Assembly (NCBI RefSeq): GCF_024868665.1
Contig: NC_079900.1
Location: 26,275,361-26,339,360, forward strand
Reading direction: 5' to 3'
DNA from: Triplophysa rosa
Lineage: Eukaryota; Chordata; Actinopteri; Cypriniformes; Nemacheilidae
Length of the DNA: 64,000 nt
Shown here: piece by piece, positions 54,938 to 64,000 of the stretch
Layout of the letters: each line of letters opens with the position of its first letter
Numbering within the stretch: position 1 is the first letter of the stretch
Translations under genes and position numbers: made by a program
Notes under the pieces: generated by a model
What the model saw: the letters and a program-made list of their open reading frames with translations, nothing else
Databases searched by the model: none
Told to the model about the DNA's origin: nothing

Positions 54938-55215
54938 AAACTGTCAGAAACCGTCTCAGGGAAACTCATCTGCATGCTCGTCATCCTCATCGGGGTCTCG
55001 ACCTGACTTCAGTTTGTCGTCGTAACCGACTTGAGTGGGCAAATGCTCACATTCGATGGCGTCTGTCTGGCATTTTGGAGAGGTGTTCCCTTCATGGATG
55101 AATCCCGGTTTTCACTGTACAGGGCAGATGGCAGACAGCGTGTATGGCGTCGTGTGGGTGAGCTGTTTGCTGATGTCAATGTTGTGGATCGAGTGGCCCA
55201 TGGTGCTTGGCGTGC
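54938..55215 (+). pseudogene. Tc1 transposase N-terminal and first-Asp part
   Basis: The plus strand reads ISAQTVRNRLRETHLHARHP, then RRNRLEWANAHIRW; after a frameshift near 55070 it continues FMDESRFSLYRADGRQRVWR and DVNVVDRVAHG. DESRF holds the first catalytic Asp, and TVRNRLRE belongs to the second helix-turn-helix. It should be followed by the C-terminal half in the same direction, but that half lies inverted to its left. Confidence 0.82.
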
Positions 55216-55915
55216 CATTGATTCCCTTTCAGCATGCCAATAGTGGCACGCGTGTCTTAGGTTGCTGACCCCTGTTATAGAGTATAAAACACATGGTATA
55301 ATTGCAAGCCTTACAAAATATGAGCCAGAGATACTAGAGATGTATTATTACAAAGCCAAAATAGAATTTACAATAATATCATGGATTGCACATTTAACAT
55401 TACAAAAGTTGTTTGTCAACAATTTCAGTCAGGCTATTTATTATATGTTGTTTGTGGAGGGGTTTGTGATAACTGGTATGTAATGTACAAACGTGTACGT
55501 GTTTGCGTCTGAAAGAGCAAAAAGGCAGACTAAAAACAATTTGAAGCGCTACAGACGGAGAAAAAACAACGCGCAGACAATAGGTACATTCCGTTAGCAT
55601 TAGCTTTCGGTATGTATGTATGTATGTCAGTTTATACTGTTCTGTCACATGTGTTCAGCCAGTTTTTTCCTCCCCTTTTTGTAAACACCATCCAGTCTAC
55701 ATACGAGCCCGATCTAGAGCTGGGTGTGACGACCTCTGGTGCCCTCGGTGACCCCGAGAATGAGACGTAAATAAACTGATATCAGCGTAGAGGCCGTTTA
55801 CAAAAAAAGTGAGAAACATACATAGCATGATGTAGGTGTGAGTGTTTAGCTCAGACTAAGGTTACTGTACTTGTTTGAATTAGGTGAATGCTTGATTAAA
55901 GAGATGAGTCTTTAG
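55216..55915. other. Isolated hAT end and unassigned sequence
   Basis: GGTTGCTGACCCCTG at about 55260-55274 is the usual right end of a CAGGGGTC-type hAT derivative; its left end is not seen. A (TATG)n run lies near 55610-55626. Nothing else is recognised. Confidence 0.4.
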
Positions 55916-55916
55916 T

Positions 55917-56235
55917 AGAGATGCACTTATACTAAATTTCTCCACAGATACGATAGATGATTATTCTGATATCTGCCGATAGCGATTCCGATAGTTTAGT
56001 GGTTATATTTACTCGATCAAAATTTTAAAGGTTAAATTAGTATTTCTCAACTTTCATAATGTTATTAATTTATATAACAAGCAACTATTAATATTGAACA
56101 TCAAGTTGTTGATGTTTCTAAACATTGTATGTACACAGAGCACAAATTCATTGTTTTTTCCTTTCCTCTTTTGACAGGATATATCGGCCCTGATTATCGG
56201 CTGTTTTTAAACTACCACACGATAGCCGATAACAA
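55917..56235. mobile_element. hAT-derivative fragment (AGAGATGCAC type)
   Basis: TAGAGATGCACTTATAC at the left and CGATAGCGATTCCGATAG, with inverse-like ATCGGCTGTTTTT and GATAGCCGATAAC at 56195-56235, are typical of a common fish family. The right terminus is missing. Confidence 0.5.
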
Positions 56236-56779
56236 AGCTGGGGAGGCGATTATTCCATCTAGTAGCCAAGTATAAAAAGGATCTATATCATATACTAAAA
56301 AAAGAATAAAATATTTGATGCAGTTTGCTGTTTGAAACAGAATGGCAAGGAATCAGAAAAAAAGCGCTGAACAGCAAATTAAATTCTAATTCAAAACGTC
56401 AGTAATTATTCGACTGCTGTTTAAATGTGTAATCTTCGTATTACACATGAACTGCATGTTCAGAGCTGCTTTGAGAGTTTACATCACAAGGATTTTACTG
56501 AGCTATCATCAGACACACACTGAAACTCAATTTGGTAGCAATATTTTAGACATGGAATATGAAATTAATTGTAAATAAACAAATTTAAAAAATACAGCAA
56601 AATGAACCACTTAAAAGAAAAAAATATTTTATTAAGATGTATACTGAATTTGGTCTTAATGGATTAATCCACATTTAGCATTTTGGAATGTCGCAGGAAC
56701 CCAAGTTTGTCCACATTGTCAGGAAAACTGAGCTCTGTGTCCCGATGTGGCTGCCTATAGAAGCACACTGATGTCAGAG

Positions 56780-57690
56780 CAGTGCCGATCCTAGACATCT
56801 GGGGGCCCCAAGCAAATCTTTGTGGGGGCCCTTGTCATAGTTAAATTTAGATAAACATAACTGTAAACTATAAGAAATAAAAACTAATAAATCAATTAAC
56901 ACAGCTGTCAAAAAAATATAACACGCAAATGCAGGGTTTTTACTAACCCTGAATGAGTGATTAACAAAAATAAAACATGATAAATATAGTTTACTCAGGA
57001 AAGCTAAGCATACGAAAACACATCAATAATTCTCTAAATATGATGACACAAAAATGACATATTATCATGGGCAAACGAAATACAGTGGATTGCAGTGGTG
57101 TATATTATAGCTGAGACTCACATGAACACTGTACAGTTGGTTTTGTGACTAAGTCATTCCCTTTAAATGCTATTGAAGTTAGAAACGTGTATATTAATAT
57201 GTAGCCTATGTTACTTTGGAGACGGTCCCTAAACTCAGACTATCGAAAGTCCAACGTCAAACCAACTTTATGCCAGTGGATAAATACTGAATTTGTAAAT
57301 CTTTGAATTTGTAAATTTGGCAAAACTAAATAAGACTTTGAAAATTGTACAAAAACATGCCGCCTTGTTCTTTTGCTTTGCGTTGTTGGCGCTATAGAAG
57401 GATAGCTCCGTTTTAAAGCCTTGGCCATATGTAAAGACGCATCATCACATCACACGCATGTCATCACCTGCCGCGCACTACATGATGTCCAAGACCGAGT
57501 AAAGTAATGAAATAAATGAAGTATTACAAAGGAAATTTCCAAATGATTCCTGTAAAGTTGAATCCGCAAGTTATAAAAATAGCATCTTGTTTACATTATA
57601 GTGTTTTTGGTTCGGTACTCAAAGGGGCCCCTGGTGGTGCAGAGGCCCTACGCAACCTGTGTAGTCTGCGTATAGGAAGGACTGGCTTTG
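56780..57690. mobile_element. Non-autonomous hAT (911 bp), TSD TGTCAGAG
   Basis: Flanking TGTCAGAG at 56772-56779 and 57691-57698 is exact. Ends CAGTGCCGATCCTAG and inverse TAGGAAGGACTGGCTTTG are imperfect inverted repeats. Subterminal GGGGGCCCC occurs at the left, GGGGCCCCTGG near the right. Confidence 0.85.
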
Positions 57691-57698
57691 TGTCAGAG

Positions 57699-58480
57699 AT
57701 ATGGGAGGGATGCAGCCATGTGCTTAGCAGATCTGGCAAACTTAGGATTGCATTTCTCATGTTTAGCCACAATGTTACTCTTACACCCTTAGACAAATAA
57801 ACATTTGAAAATGCTTATAATAGCATGCTTTTATCCAAGTTAACGGTAGTGATAGAGCGAACTGCTATTTTAAGTGACTAACTTGGTGCGTAAATGCTTT
57901 TGAAATCATAAGCAGACAATTGACTAATTCAAATTAGTTTGAATAAGTGTCTTCTAATCGAATAACGAATAGCTGACTGTAAAGGGGCAGCACTAGTCAT
58001 CATGTTTTTGCTTCTTACCCGAAAGAGATCATTTTATTTACGAAACGCGTTCTGTGGATCAGTTTGTCTGTTTCAGGCTACTGTGGAAACAACATGTCAA
58101 CAACATTCCACGTATGTAGATAGAAATAGCTCATTCTAAGGCAATAAAAACATAACGCTTCATTGTGTAAGGTCTTTATACACATCCTCCAAAAGACTAC
58201 ACACTGGTCCCTTAACTTATGACATGAGAGGAACCCAAACTCCAATGATAAATAAATGGAGAAAAAGAGCTCGAGAGAAACCAGCCTTAGTCGGGAGGGC
58301 CAGATCTCCTCTGACATGTCACAGCTGCACTCAGTGACTCAGTTACTTAGTAAATGTTTATGATGAACAGGGAGGGCTTATTAGTTGTGATTTAGGAAAT
58401 TTCATTTGTTGAAACTGTTTAGGTCCAATTTTGTCTCATTTTGTGACCGATATCAAACAACAGAGGAATGTTCTAAACTG
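57699..58480. repeat. Unassigned sequence and LINE-like 3' fragments
   Basis: From about 58085 to 58200 it resembles the inner right part of the TTAA element at 30211. From about 58205 it carries a reversed L2-like 3' fragment (GGGAGGGCCAGATCTCCTCT), then GCTGCACTCAGTGAC and TTAGGAAATTTCATTTGTTG in the order seen in segment X. Confidence 0.5.
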
Positions 58481-58483
58481 GCA

Positions 58484-58650
58484 GACAGGCACGTGCAGGG
58501 GGTGGAGGGTGCTTGAGGCACCTGCCTCTTTGGCCCTTAATGCCAAAAGTGCCCTTTTTTTCAAGGCAAAAAAAATGTTTTTGTAATTAAAGGCCCTTTT
58601 GTGAAGGCCTGCTCAATCTAACTATTATGAACGAATAATAATTTAGCCCT
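58484..58650. mobile_element. hAT-derivative fragment (CAGGCACGTGCAGGG type)
   Basis: CAGGCACGTGCAGGGGGTGG followed by GGCACCTGCC and GTGCCCTTTTTTTC is the common start of a fish hAT derivative. No right end found. Confidence 0.5.
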
Positions 58651-60324
58651 AAATAAAATTACCCACGTGATGACCTTTCACCTGACGACCTCATCTGGGA
58701 CGACCCCTAGTAGTTTAGCGCATTTCCACGATACATACCGTTCACTGTAAACTTGAATGTACAATTGTCAATCTCACTTTGAAAAAATAGCAATAAATGT
58801 GGGGTGAGTTCTGCATTCTAGGTTCAAGGTTTGGACAACAGGTAGAGATCCTCTCTGAGAGCTTGAAGAACGATGATGTTCCAACATCACTTCTGCTTTG
58901 CTCTGATATGAAAGCTTCTATTTGTTAGCAGGTCTATTTCACACACAGATGTGTTTCATAGCTTTAAGGTGTGTGTCTGTGCTTGTTGATGGAGGTGTCA
59001 TGTTGGCATGCTTTTTATGAAGACACTTGATTTAAATGTACAGGGATTATCTGTAAAGACAAAGCTGCTTTCATTCTTACACTGGGATGGGGGAAGAGAG
59101 TAGTCCTGGCATACCTATGTACTCTGTTTGATCATGTCTTGCACCCTCCACATCCCAGCCTTCAACTGATCCCTTTATTCTGCCTGTGCTGTGAGAGACA
59201 GGCTGGCATTCCTCTTATAACAGTCACCAACTTTTAGCAAGTTGAGAACTTCTGTCTGCAAACTGAAATTAGCTTTGTTAAAAAAACTGCTTGTGTCGGC
59301 AGCTTTAACAGCTCATCAAAGCCTAGAGCTTTTTTAGCAAACAGCTGTCTTAAAACTACCATGTTTTTTTTTTGTTTTGTTTTTTTCCGCACATGAATAG
59401 TAGTACCTTCTCTCTAGAAGCAGGGGTGTCATCTGCAAATTTCAGGAGCTCAACAGAAGGATCTTTAGCAGTGTAGTCATTCATATACATATGATTAGCG
59501 GAGCTGTGGACAAAGTCATTCATTTACAACAAAACCAAAAATGGACACTAATAATGTTCATTCAATATAACGAAATGTATGATAAGCCTGTTTTCTGTGA
59601 AAACCTGTTTAAAAAGCGCTGCCCAGCAAAAGCAAGCCAACAATGATCCTCATTTCTCATCATAATCTTCAGAGAAACATTTAGAAATCATGGTATCTGC
59701 TTGTATTGCATATGTGTGAGGGGGAAACGATCTCTTCATGCTGTCAATCACTCTTTCCTACTCCGAGTGAACCCTCAATCGTCTTGATTGGATGTTTCAA
59801 AGCATGACATAGAGCGCAATGTCTTTTTATCTATAACGTGCACTACATGGACCAGAAAGAGCTCAAAGCTGTGTGCAAACAAATACAAACTGAGCTTCTT
59901 GATGAGGTTCTTGAGGAGGTTTTGCTCATTTGTGTATTTAATGTTTAAATAATGTCATTTTTATTGTTTTAGTGCGGCTGGCAGCGCGATGCACATTGAA
60001 AATGTTTCTCTATACGCGCTGCTCACGTAACTTGACACATCATTTTGCCTTATATCACAAAAGGAAAGTGACATGGCAAACATCCTATTTATTTCCAGCA
60101 GTGTTACAATTAGTAAATAGACAAGGTGTTGTTGCAATGTGATCCAAAGCCTCAGAAAATTCTGGTTATAGCAACAATTGAGCCTCATTCAGTTAGAGAC
60201 CTGCTAAACCTCAGATGTAAACCTATCTTCAATACTATAAGACACAATATAAAGAATTCATTTAATAACAAATTTTGAAGTGGTTTATATGTTCTTCTCT
60301 ATTGAACAGCATGTGTCCCCCAGT
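58651..60324. other. Mostly unassigned; fragment of hAT interior near 59720-59880
   Basis: GGAAACGATC..CATGCTGTCAATCACTCTT and CGTGCACTACA are shared with the interior of the hAT derivative at about 14990-15110. Elsewhere no repeat ends or exons are recognised, so this is one of the few stretches that could be single-copy. Confidence 0.45.
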
Positions 60325-60328
60325 TTAA

Positions 60329-60684
60329 AGCAACACTTTGTTGTTTTGGACCTTAAAATAATGTCTCTAAAATGATTTCATTGGAAGAACAACTCTTAAC
60401 TGGATGAATTCGGCTGTCGCTGCTACCTGAGCAGCCTCAGAGGCTACAAGCACATGCTGTAAGTTCTGTGTTCGGGTCGGTACACACAGCCCCGCCCATC
60501 CCCTGCCTGCGGAAGAGATTCCAAAGGACGTTTCTGCATTCGTTCCATCGTTTCCGTTCCATCAGCTTAGTCAACAAATTCACACGTATTGTGCTGCCCA
60601 CGGGGAAGCTTATACAGCTACATTATTTACGACACCAGTAACAGACATGGGGGAGCCTGTGAGCAAATGTGCCAAAGTGTTGCT
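60329..60684. mobile_element. TTAA-flanked short element (family of 31136-32075)
   Basis: Ends AGCAACACTTTG and inverse CAAAGTGTTGCT are flanked by TTAA at 60325-60328 and 60685-60688. The left half matches the inverse of the right part of 31136-32075 (AATGTCTCTAAAAT, TAACTGGATGAATTC/TAACTGGACGAATTT), so it is a shorter member of that family. Confidence 0.85.
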
Positions 60685-60689
60685 TTAAC

Positions 60690-62360
60690 TCTCTAAATTC
60701 TAAAAAAATATTGAAAATTGCTCTCCCCCATTTTTTGTCAATACCAAAACTTACACAAAGTCTCTGGATTGATGAAATACTTAGCAACACCCCAAACTAT
60801 GTGACCAGTAAGATCAGCCTTCCCACCCTGGGTCACAAATGCTGTAAAGCCAGAAACCTAAATGTGCTTTTTACAAAGTGACTTTATAACCATTGCTTTT
60901 CATGAAAAACCATTGCTTTCATCACAGCAAACTGCAGTCTACTACTGCTTACAAAGGTACTCACATGGTGTATGTATACATGGCAGCAATGAGCGCTAAA
61001 ATTCGGGGAATTCCAGGCAGGTGGTTTCTGTGAACTCAAGACTACTGTAGTTTGTTTTTGTAAGGGTTAAGAAGACAAAGTTGTAAATGTGTTATCTTCC
61101 CATAGAACACTCCTAATGGCCCATTTAGCACTTTGTGTTCATATTCAGGGCTCATCTTCTTGCCTGTACATACTACATAGTAAGATAACTCTTTTCCCGT
61201 AAGCAGTTTTCTTCCAAGAATAAATGAACTCCCAATATGTGATTAAAGAACAGAGCCTCTGCTTTTAAACAACAACAAAAAATGCCATTTTATTCTATCT
61301 TCATTTGTTTGTTTCGATTTGTCCACTGTAAAAACAACCTACATAATCTACTCAATAAAACCAAGGTAACAGTTTGCACTGAGTAAAGAGTATCTACATT
61401 TATAAGCTATGAAAGACTAAAACATAAACTCAACCTAATACATTACACAACTAAATACTAAACTGAGTAATATTACAAACCCTTTCACACAGGCAATGGT
61501 TCATTTACTTAATTATTATTCATAAGAAATAAACAATATGAATAATTCAACTTTAAATATACATATTCGATAAAGTTGAAAATGGGGAGACAAAGGAAAT
61601 CAAATCATTTACTTTTTATTGAGCAAGAACAAACATTTTATTTCTTACATACTTTGCGCAGTCAGTTCATTTCCAATAATATAAAACACCTGCAAGATTG
61701 CTTCGTTTAGGGACTTGGCTCATTTATGAAGTTCATATCTTGGTGAAAACTGCTGCGCAACTTTTCCTTGCGTGGACTTCATATAGATTTTTCAGTGAAA
61801 GAAAAGGAAGGTCAGAAACACAGACAACAAATACAAGAAGCGTACAGGAAGGCGAGAGCACTTTTAAATGAGAATTCACTTTCGCTCGTCGCGTTTTAAT
61901 GAATCGGCCGGAAATAGGGCAAAAACTTGAAATAACATTGAAACTATACCTTCTATAATGTGTTGTGAGGTCCAATCACAGAACCTAGGATATTTTAACA
62001 GATAAACGTTTGGCTGGCTGAGGCGTCAACACAGTAGCTCGCCAATTACAAATCTTTTGCAAGATATTGCCATTAAATGAGTGAACATTTGCATTGATGA
62101 TGATAATAACATGTTAAACAAAAACATACCTGTAATTCGACACTTTCACATCCCACCAGTACAACGAAAGACATTGCCTGGACATTGACGCATGTGCACT
62201 TTATTGTGCCCAAAATTGTAGGATTACAATTATTTTACATAATTTTTTGTTGTCATTATTGCTGATAACGAATAGGAACAATGTACACATTTTTGTCAAT
62301 TTTGCTTATAATATACTTAAGTGAAACATAACTAAGTTTCATGGGTTGATTTGAACCCTC
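60690..62360. other. No recognised gene
   Basis: Mostly unassigned. CACTGTAAAAACAACC at about 61328 resembles the end of a fish MITE, but no partner end is visible. Frames of 70-80 codons show no motif. Confidence 0.4.
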
Positions 62361-62367
62361 CAGAATA

Positions 62368-63304
62368 ATGGGTCTCATTCACTAATATTTGTATAGATTA
62401 TTCGTATTTATACAGACATTGGAACTTCTTAACCTCGTCCTAATGTTAGTGAATTTAGAGTATTCTAAATAAGCGGCCTCGTGCACAAGTTTTGTCATTT
62501 ACATAAAACACTCAGACCATCTCCATATTAAGGCTTTCCACCTAACCTTTCCTTTACCGCCTGTCATCACTTAAATCAAAGATCCTCCAGGCAACCCCAT
62601 GTGATGCAGTCTACAGACGCACTCTCGCAAGATCTTTGAGTAGGCCTAATTCCAAGTGCGCAGTCCTCAAAATCAGTTCATACACAATAAAACATCTTTT
62701 ATACAGACACACTTCTGTAGAGTTCTCGTTAGCCGGCTGTAAAAGCGCTGTTACTCAGAGAAACATCGCAGCTCGAGCTATAGTCTAACACAGCTTTTCT
62801 TACTCTTTCACTGTATATGATAAAATAATATAAAAAATTGACATTTTGACATTTTGTCATGCAAATGAAGCACACTTAAATTGAAATTGAGAGAGAGATT
62901 ATTAAGACTGTTCAGAGTGTGATTTATGCGTACGTGTGCTTTCAGCTAGAGGTTGGTTCCAAAATGAGATAACTCCGTTTTAAGTTTTTTTCAAAAATCA
63001 TGTTTTTTATTGTGCATTCCAGTTAATATCAATCAAACTGCACTTGGTTTGTTTTGATTTAAGCCACAATAACTCAAAAAATACAGCTAACTAACACAAT
63101 AAAACACAGTAAAAACATGATAACATAATAAAAAACATGATTTTTTTTAACACGGAGTAATCTAATTTTGGAACCAAACTCTTCATTTTTTTCTTATATT
63201 TAGAATACATTTTTGTACGAAAGTTTTAGTGAATCATAATTTGTTTGTGAAAACATTTGTACACAGGTTTCATGCTCAAATTTGTAATTTGAATGAGACC
63301 CAAT
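62368..63304. mobile_element. TIR element (GGGTCTCATTCA) with nested MITE
   Basis: TGGGTCTCATTCACTAATAT at the left is matched inversely by AATTTGAATGAGACCCA at the right. Inner phrases for external ends are weakly inverted. It encloses the MITE at about 62949-63184. TSD not resolved. Confidence 0.6.
62949..63184. mobile_element. MITE with TIR TTGGTTCCAAAATNAGAT
   Basis: GGTTGGTTCCAAAATGAGAT and ACTCCG at the left are matched inversely by CGGAGTAATCTAATTTTGG and AACCAAAC at the right, 235 bases in all. AT-rich interior. Confidence 0.75.
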
Positions 63305-63365
63305 GTTTGAGGTATATTTTACATTTTTAATGTTTCCATTATTACTCACAACAAATACTGTAGGC

Positions 63366-64000
63366 AGAGGCGGATTAACCATATGGGCAATTGGGCAAGT
63401 GCCCAGGGGCACCAAGACTTTAGGGGCACCAAATAAACCCGCAATACAAAATATATATTTTTTATAAATGTACATAAGCACTTGTTTTTTAAGACTTAAG
63501 TCACGCATCTGCGCTAAATAGGCGTGGCACCATGTGCGGGAATACCCCCACTTTCAGATAAAAATGGTTCTGTCCTCCGCACTTTTTCGACACACTTCCG
63601 CCAAAATTCCCGCCCATGTTATCTGGTTAGTTACATAGATTTGAGTGAATTAACATTCAGCCAATCACAAGTGACTGCTATTAGGCGAGTCGTCTTTCGT
63701 GTAGCCTGTCGGTACACGATCCGGGATGCCTGCACGATCCGTTATGCGCATGCGCATAATGACGTAGTAAACAACGTCACGGTTTCCCTACACTATTGGT
63801 ATCAAGCATGCGATGAAACACTTGACGCCGGCCAGACGGCACAACTGGCGGCATATTTTTGTAGGCTACATTGTGTTTTTCATTTAACAGTTCAGGGCGG
63901 GTCTATTTTGATGTTTTAAAATGTAGCTTACGCTATGCATTACGATGTGTTTACGTGGTTGCCAATCCAAAATAATAAAGGAGTTGTTACATGAACATAC
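63366..64000. mobile_element. Start of a hAT derivative running off the window
   Basis: CAGAGGCGGATTAACCATAT with GGGCAAGTGCCCAGGGGC is the usual terminus of a widespread fish hAT family. The right end is not in view. The 131-codon plus frame at 63524 has no family motif and is probably chance. Confidence 0.6.

Larger units (their letters stand above)
54277..55215. mobile_element. Rearranged Tc1 relic with inverted halves
   Basis: The left end CACTGACCAAAATTATAGAC follows TA. The transposase C-terminal half reads on the minus strand from 54937 to 54596, and the N-terminal half reads on the plus strand from 54938 to 55215, so the halves are inverted relative to each other. No right TIR is visible; the plus part stops at VAHG and unrelated sequence follows. 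Confidence 0.8.

Noticed and set aside
63524..63919. 131-codon plus frame near the window end
   Set aside because: It starts inside a hAT derivative and shows no recognisable motif; the length is within chance for this composition.

Overview
The window looks like a piece of a teleost nuclear genome, most likely a carp-like (cyprinid/otophysan) fish. The evidence is its repeats: V-type tRNA-derived SINEs resembling HAmo, many hAT miniature elements with 8-bp target-site duplications (TSDs), DD34E Tc1 transposons, TTAA-flanked elements, an L2-like LINE endonuclease remnant, and CA-rich repeats typical of fish. No host protein-coding gene, rRNA, functional tRNA or CRISPR array can be supported. 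Almost every long reading frame lies inside a transposable element or is chance.

Layout. 1-4.3 kb: a 77-80 bp hairpin, then an unusual array that alternates the 8-bp palindromes GACTAGTC and AGATATCT, broken by a solo LTR and a 946-bp hAT derivative, and followed by a possible first coding exon. 4.4-10.3 kb: scattered elements (hAT-like MITE, SINEs, a second solo LTR with 5-bp TSD, an L2-like LINE endonuclease relic). 10.57-19.2 kb: an 8.6-kb inverted-repeat element with 1.4-kb arms and subterminal repeats. Inside it sits a fold-back Tc1 transposon that is itself broken by a gag-bearing LTR retroelement and a hAT derivative. 19.7-21.5 kb: a degenerate hAT with BED-finger and transposase fragments. 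22.4-28.5 kb: a decayed hAT of ZMYM/TTF-finger type, split by a SINE, a 1.3-kb hAT derivative and a 1.75-kb Tc1 that itself carries a 192-bp MITE. 30.2-32.1 kb: two TTAA elements back to back. 32.4-48.8 kb: a young segmental duplication built around one LTR-retroelement insertion, present as full element, broken-edge full element and solo LTR. 50-64 kb: hAT derivatives with exact TSDs, an inverted Tc1 relic, MITEs and long stretches where I recognise nothing (about 58.7-60.3 and 60.7-62.3 kb).

How it fits together: this is a history of nested insertion and local rearrangement, not a set of cooperating genes. Exact TSDs fix the borders of many insertions and allow relative dating. The most interesting points are the 10.1-kb duplication with microhomology junctions, the multi-level fold-back at 10.6-19.2 kb, the alternating-palindrome array, two elements sharing one TTAA, and LTR elements whose coding region has become a minisatellite. 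No clear new gene system is present.
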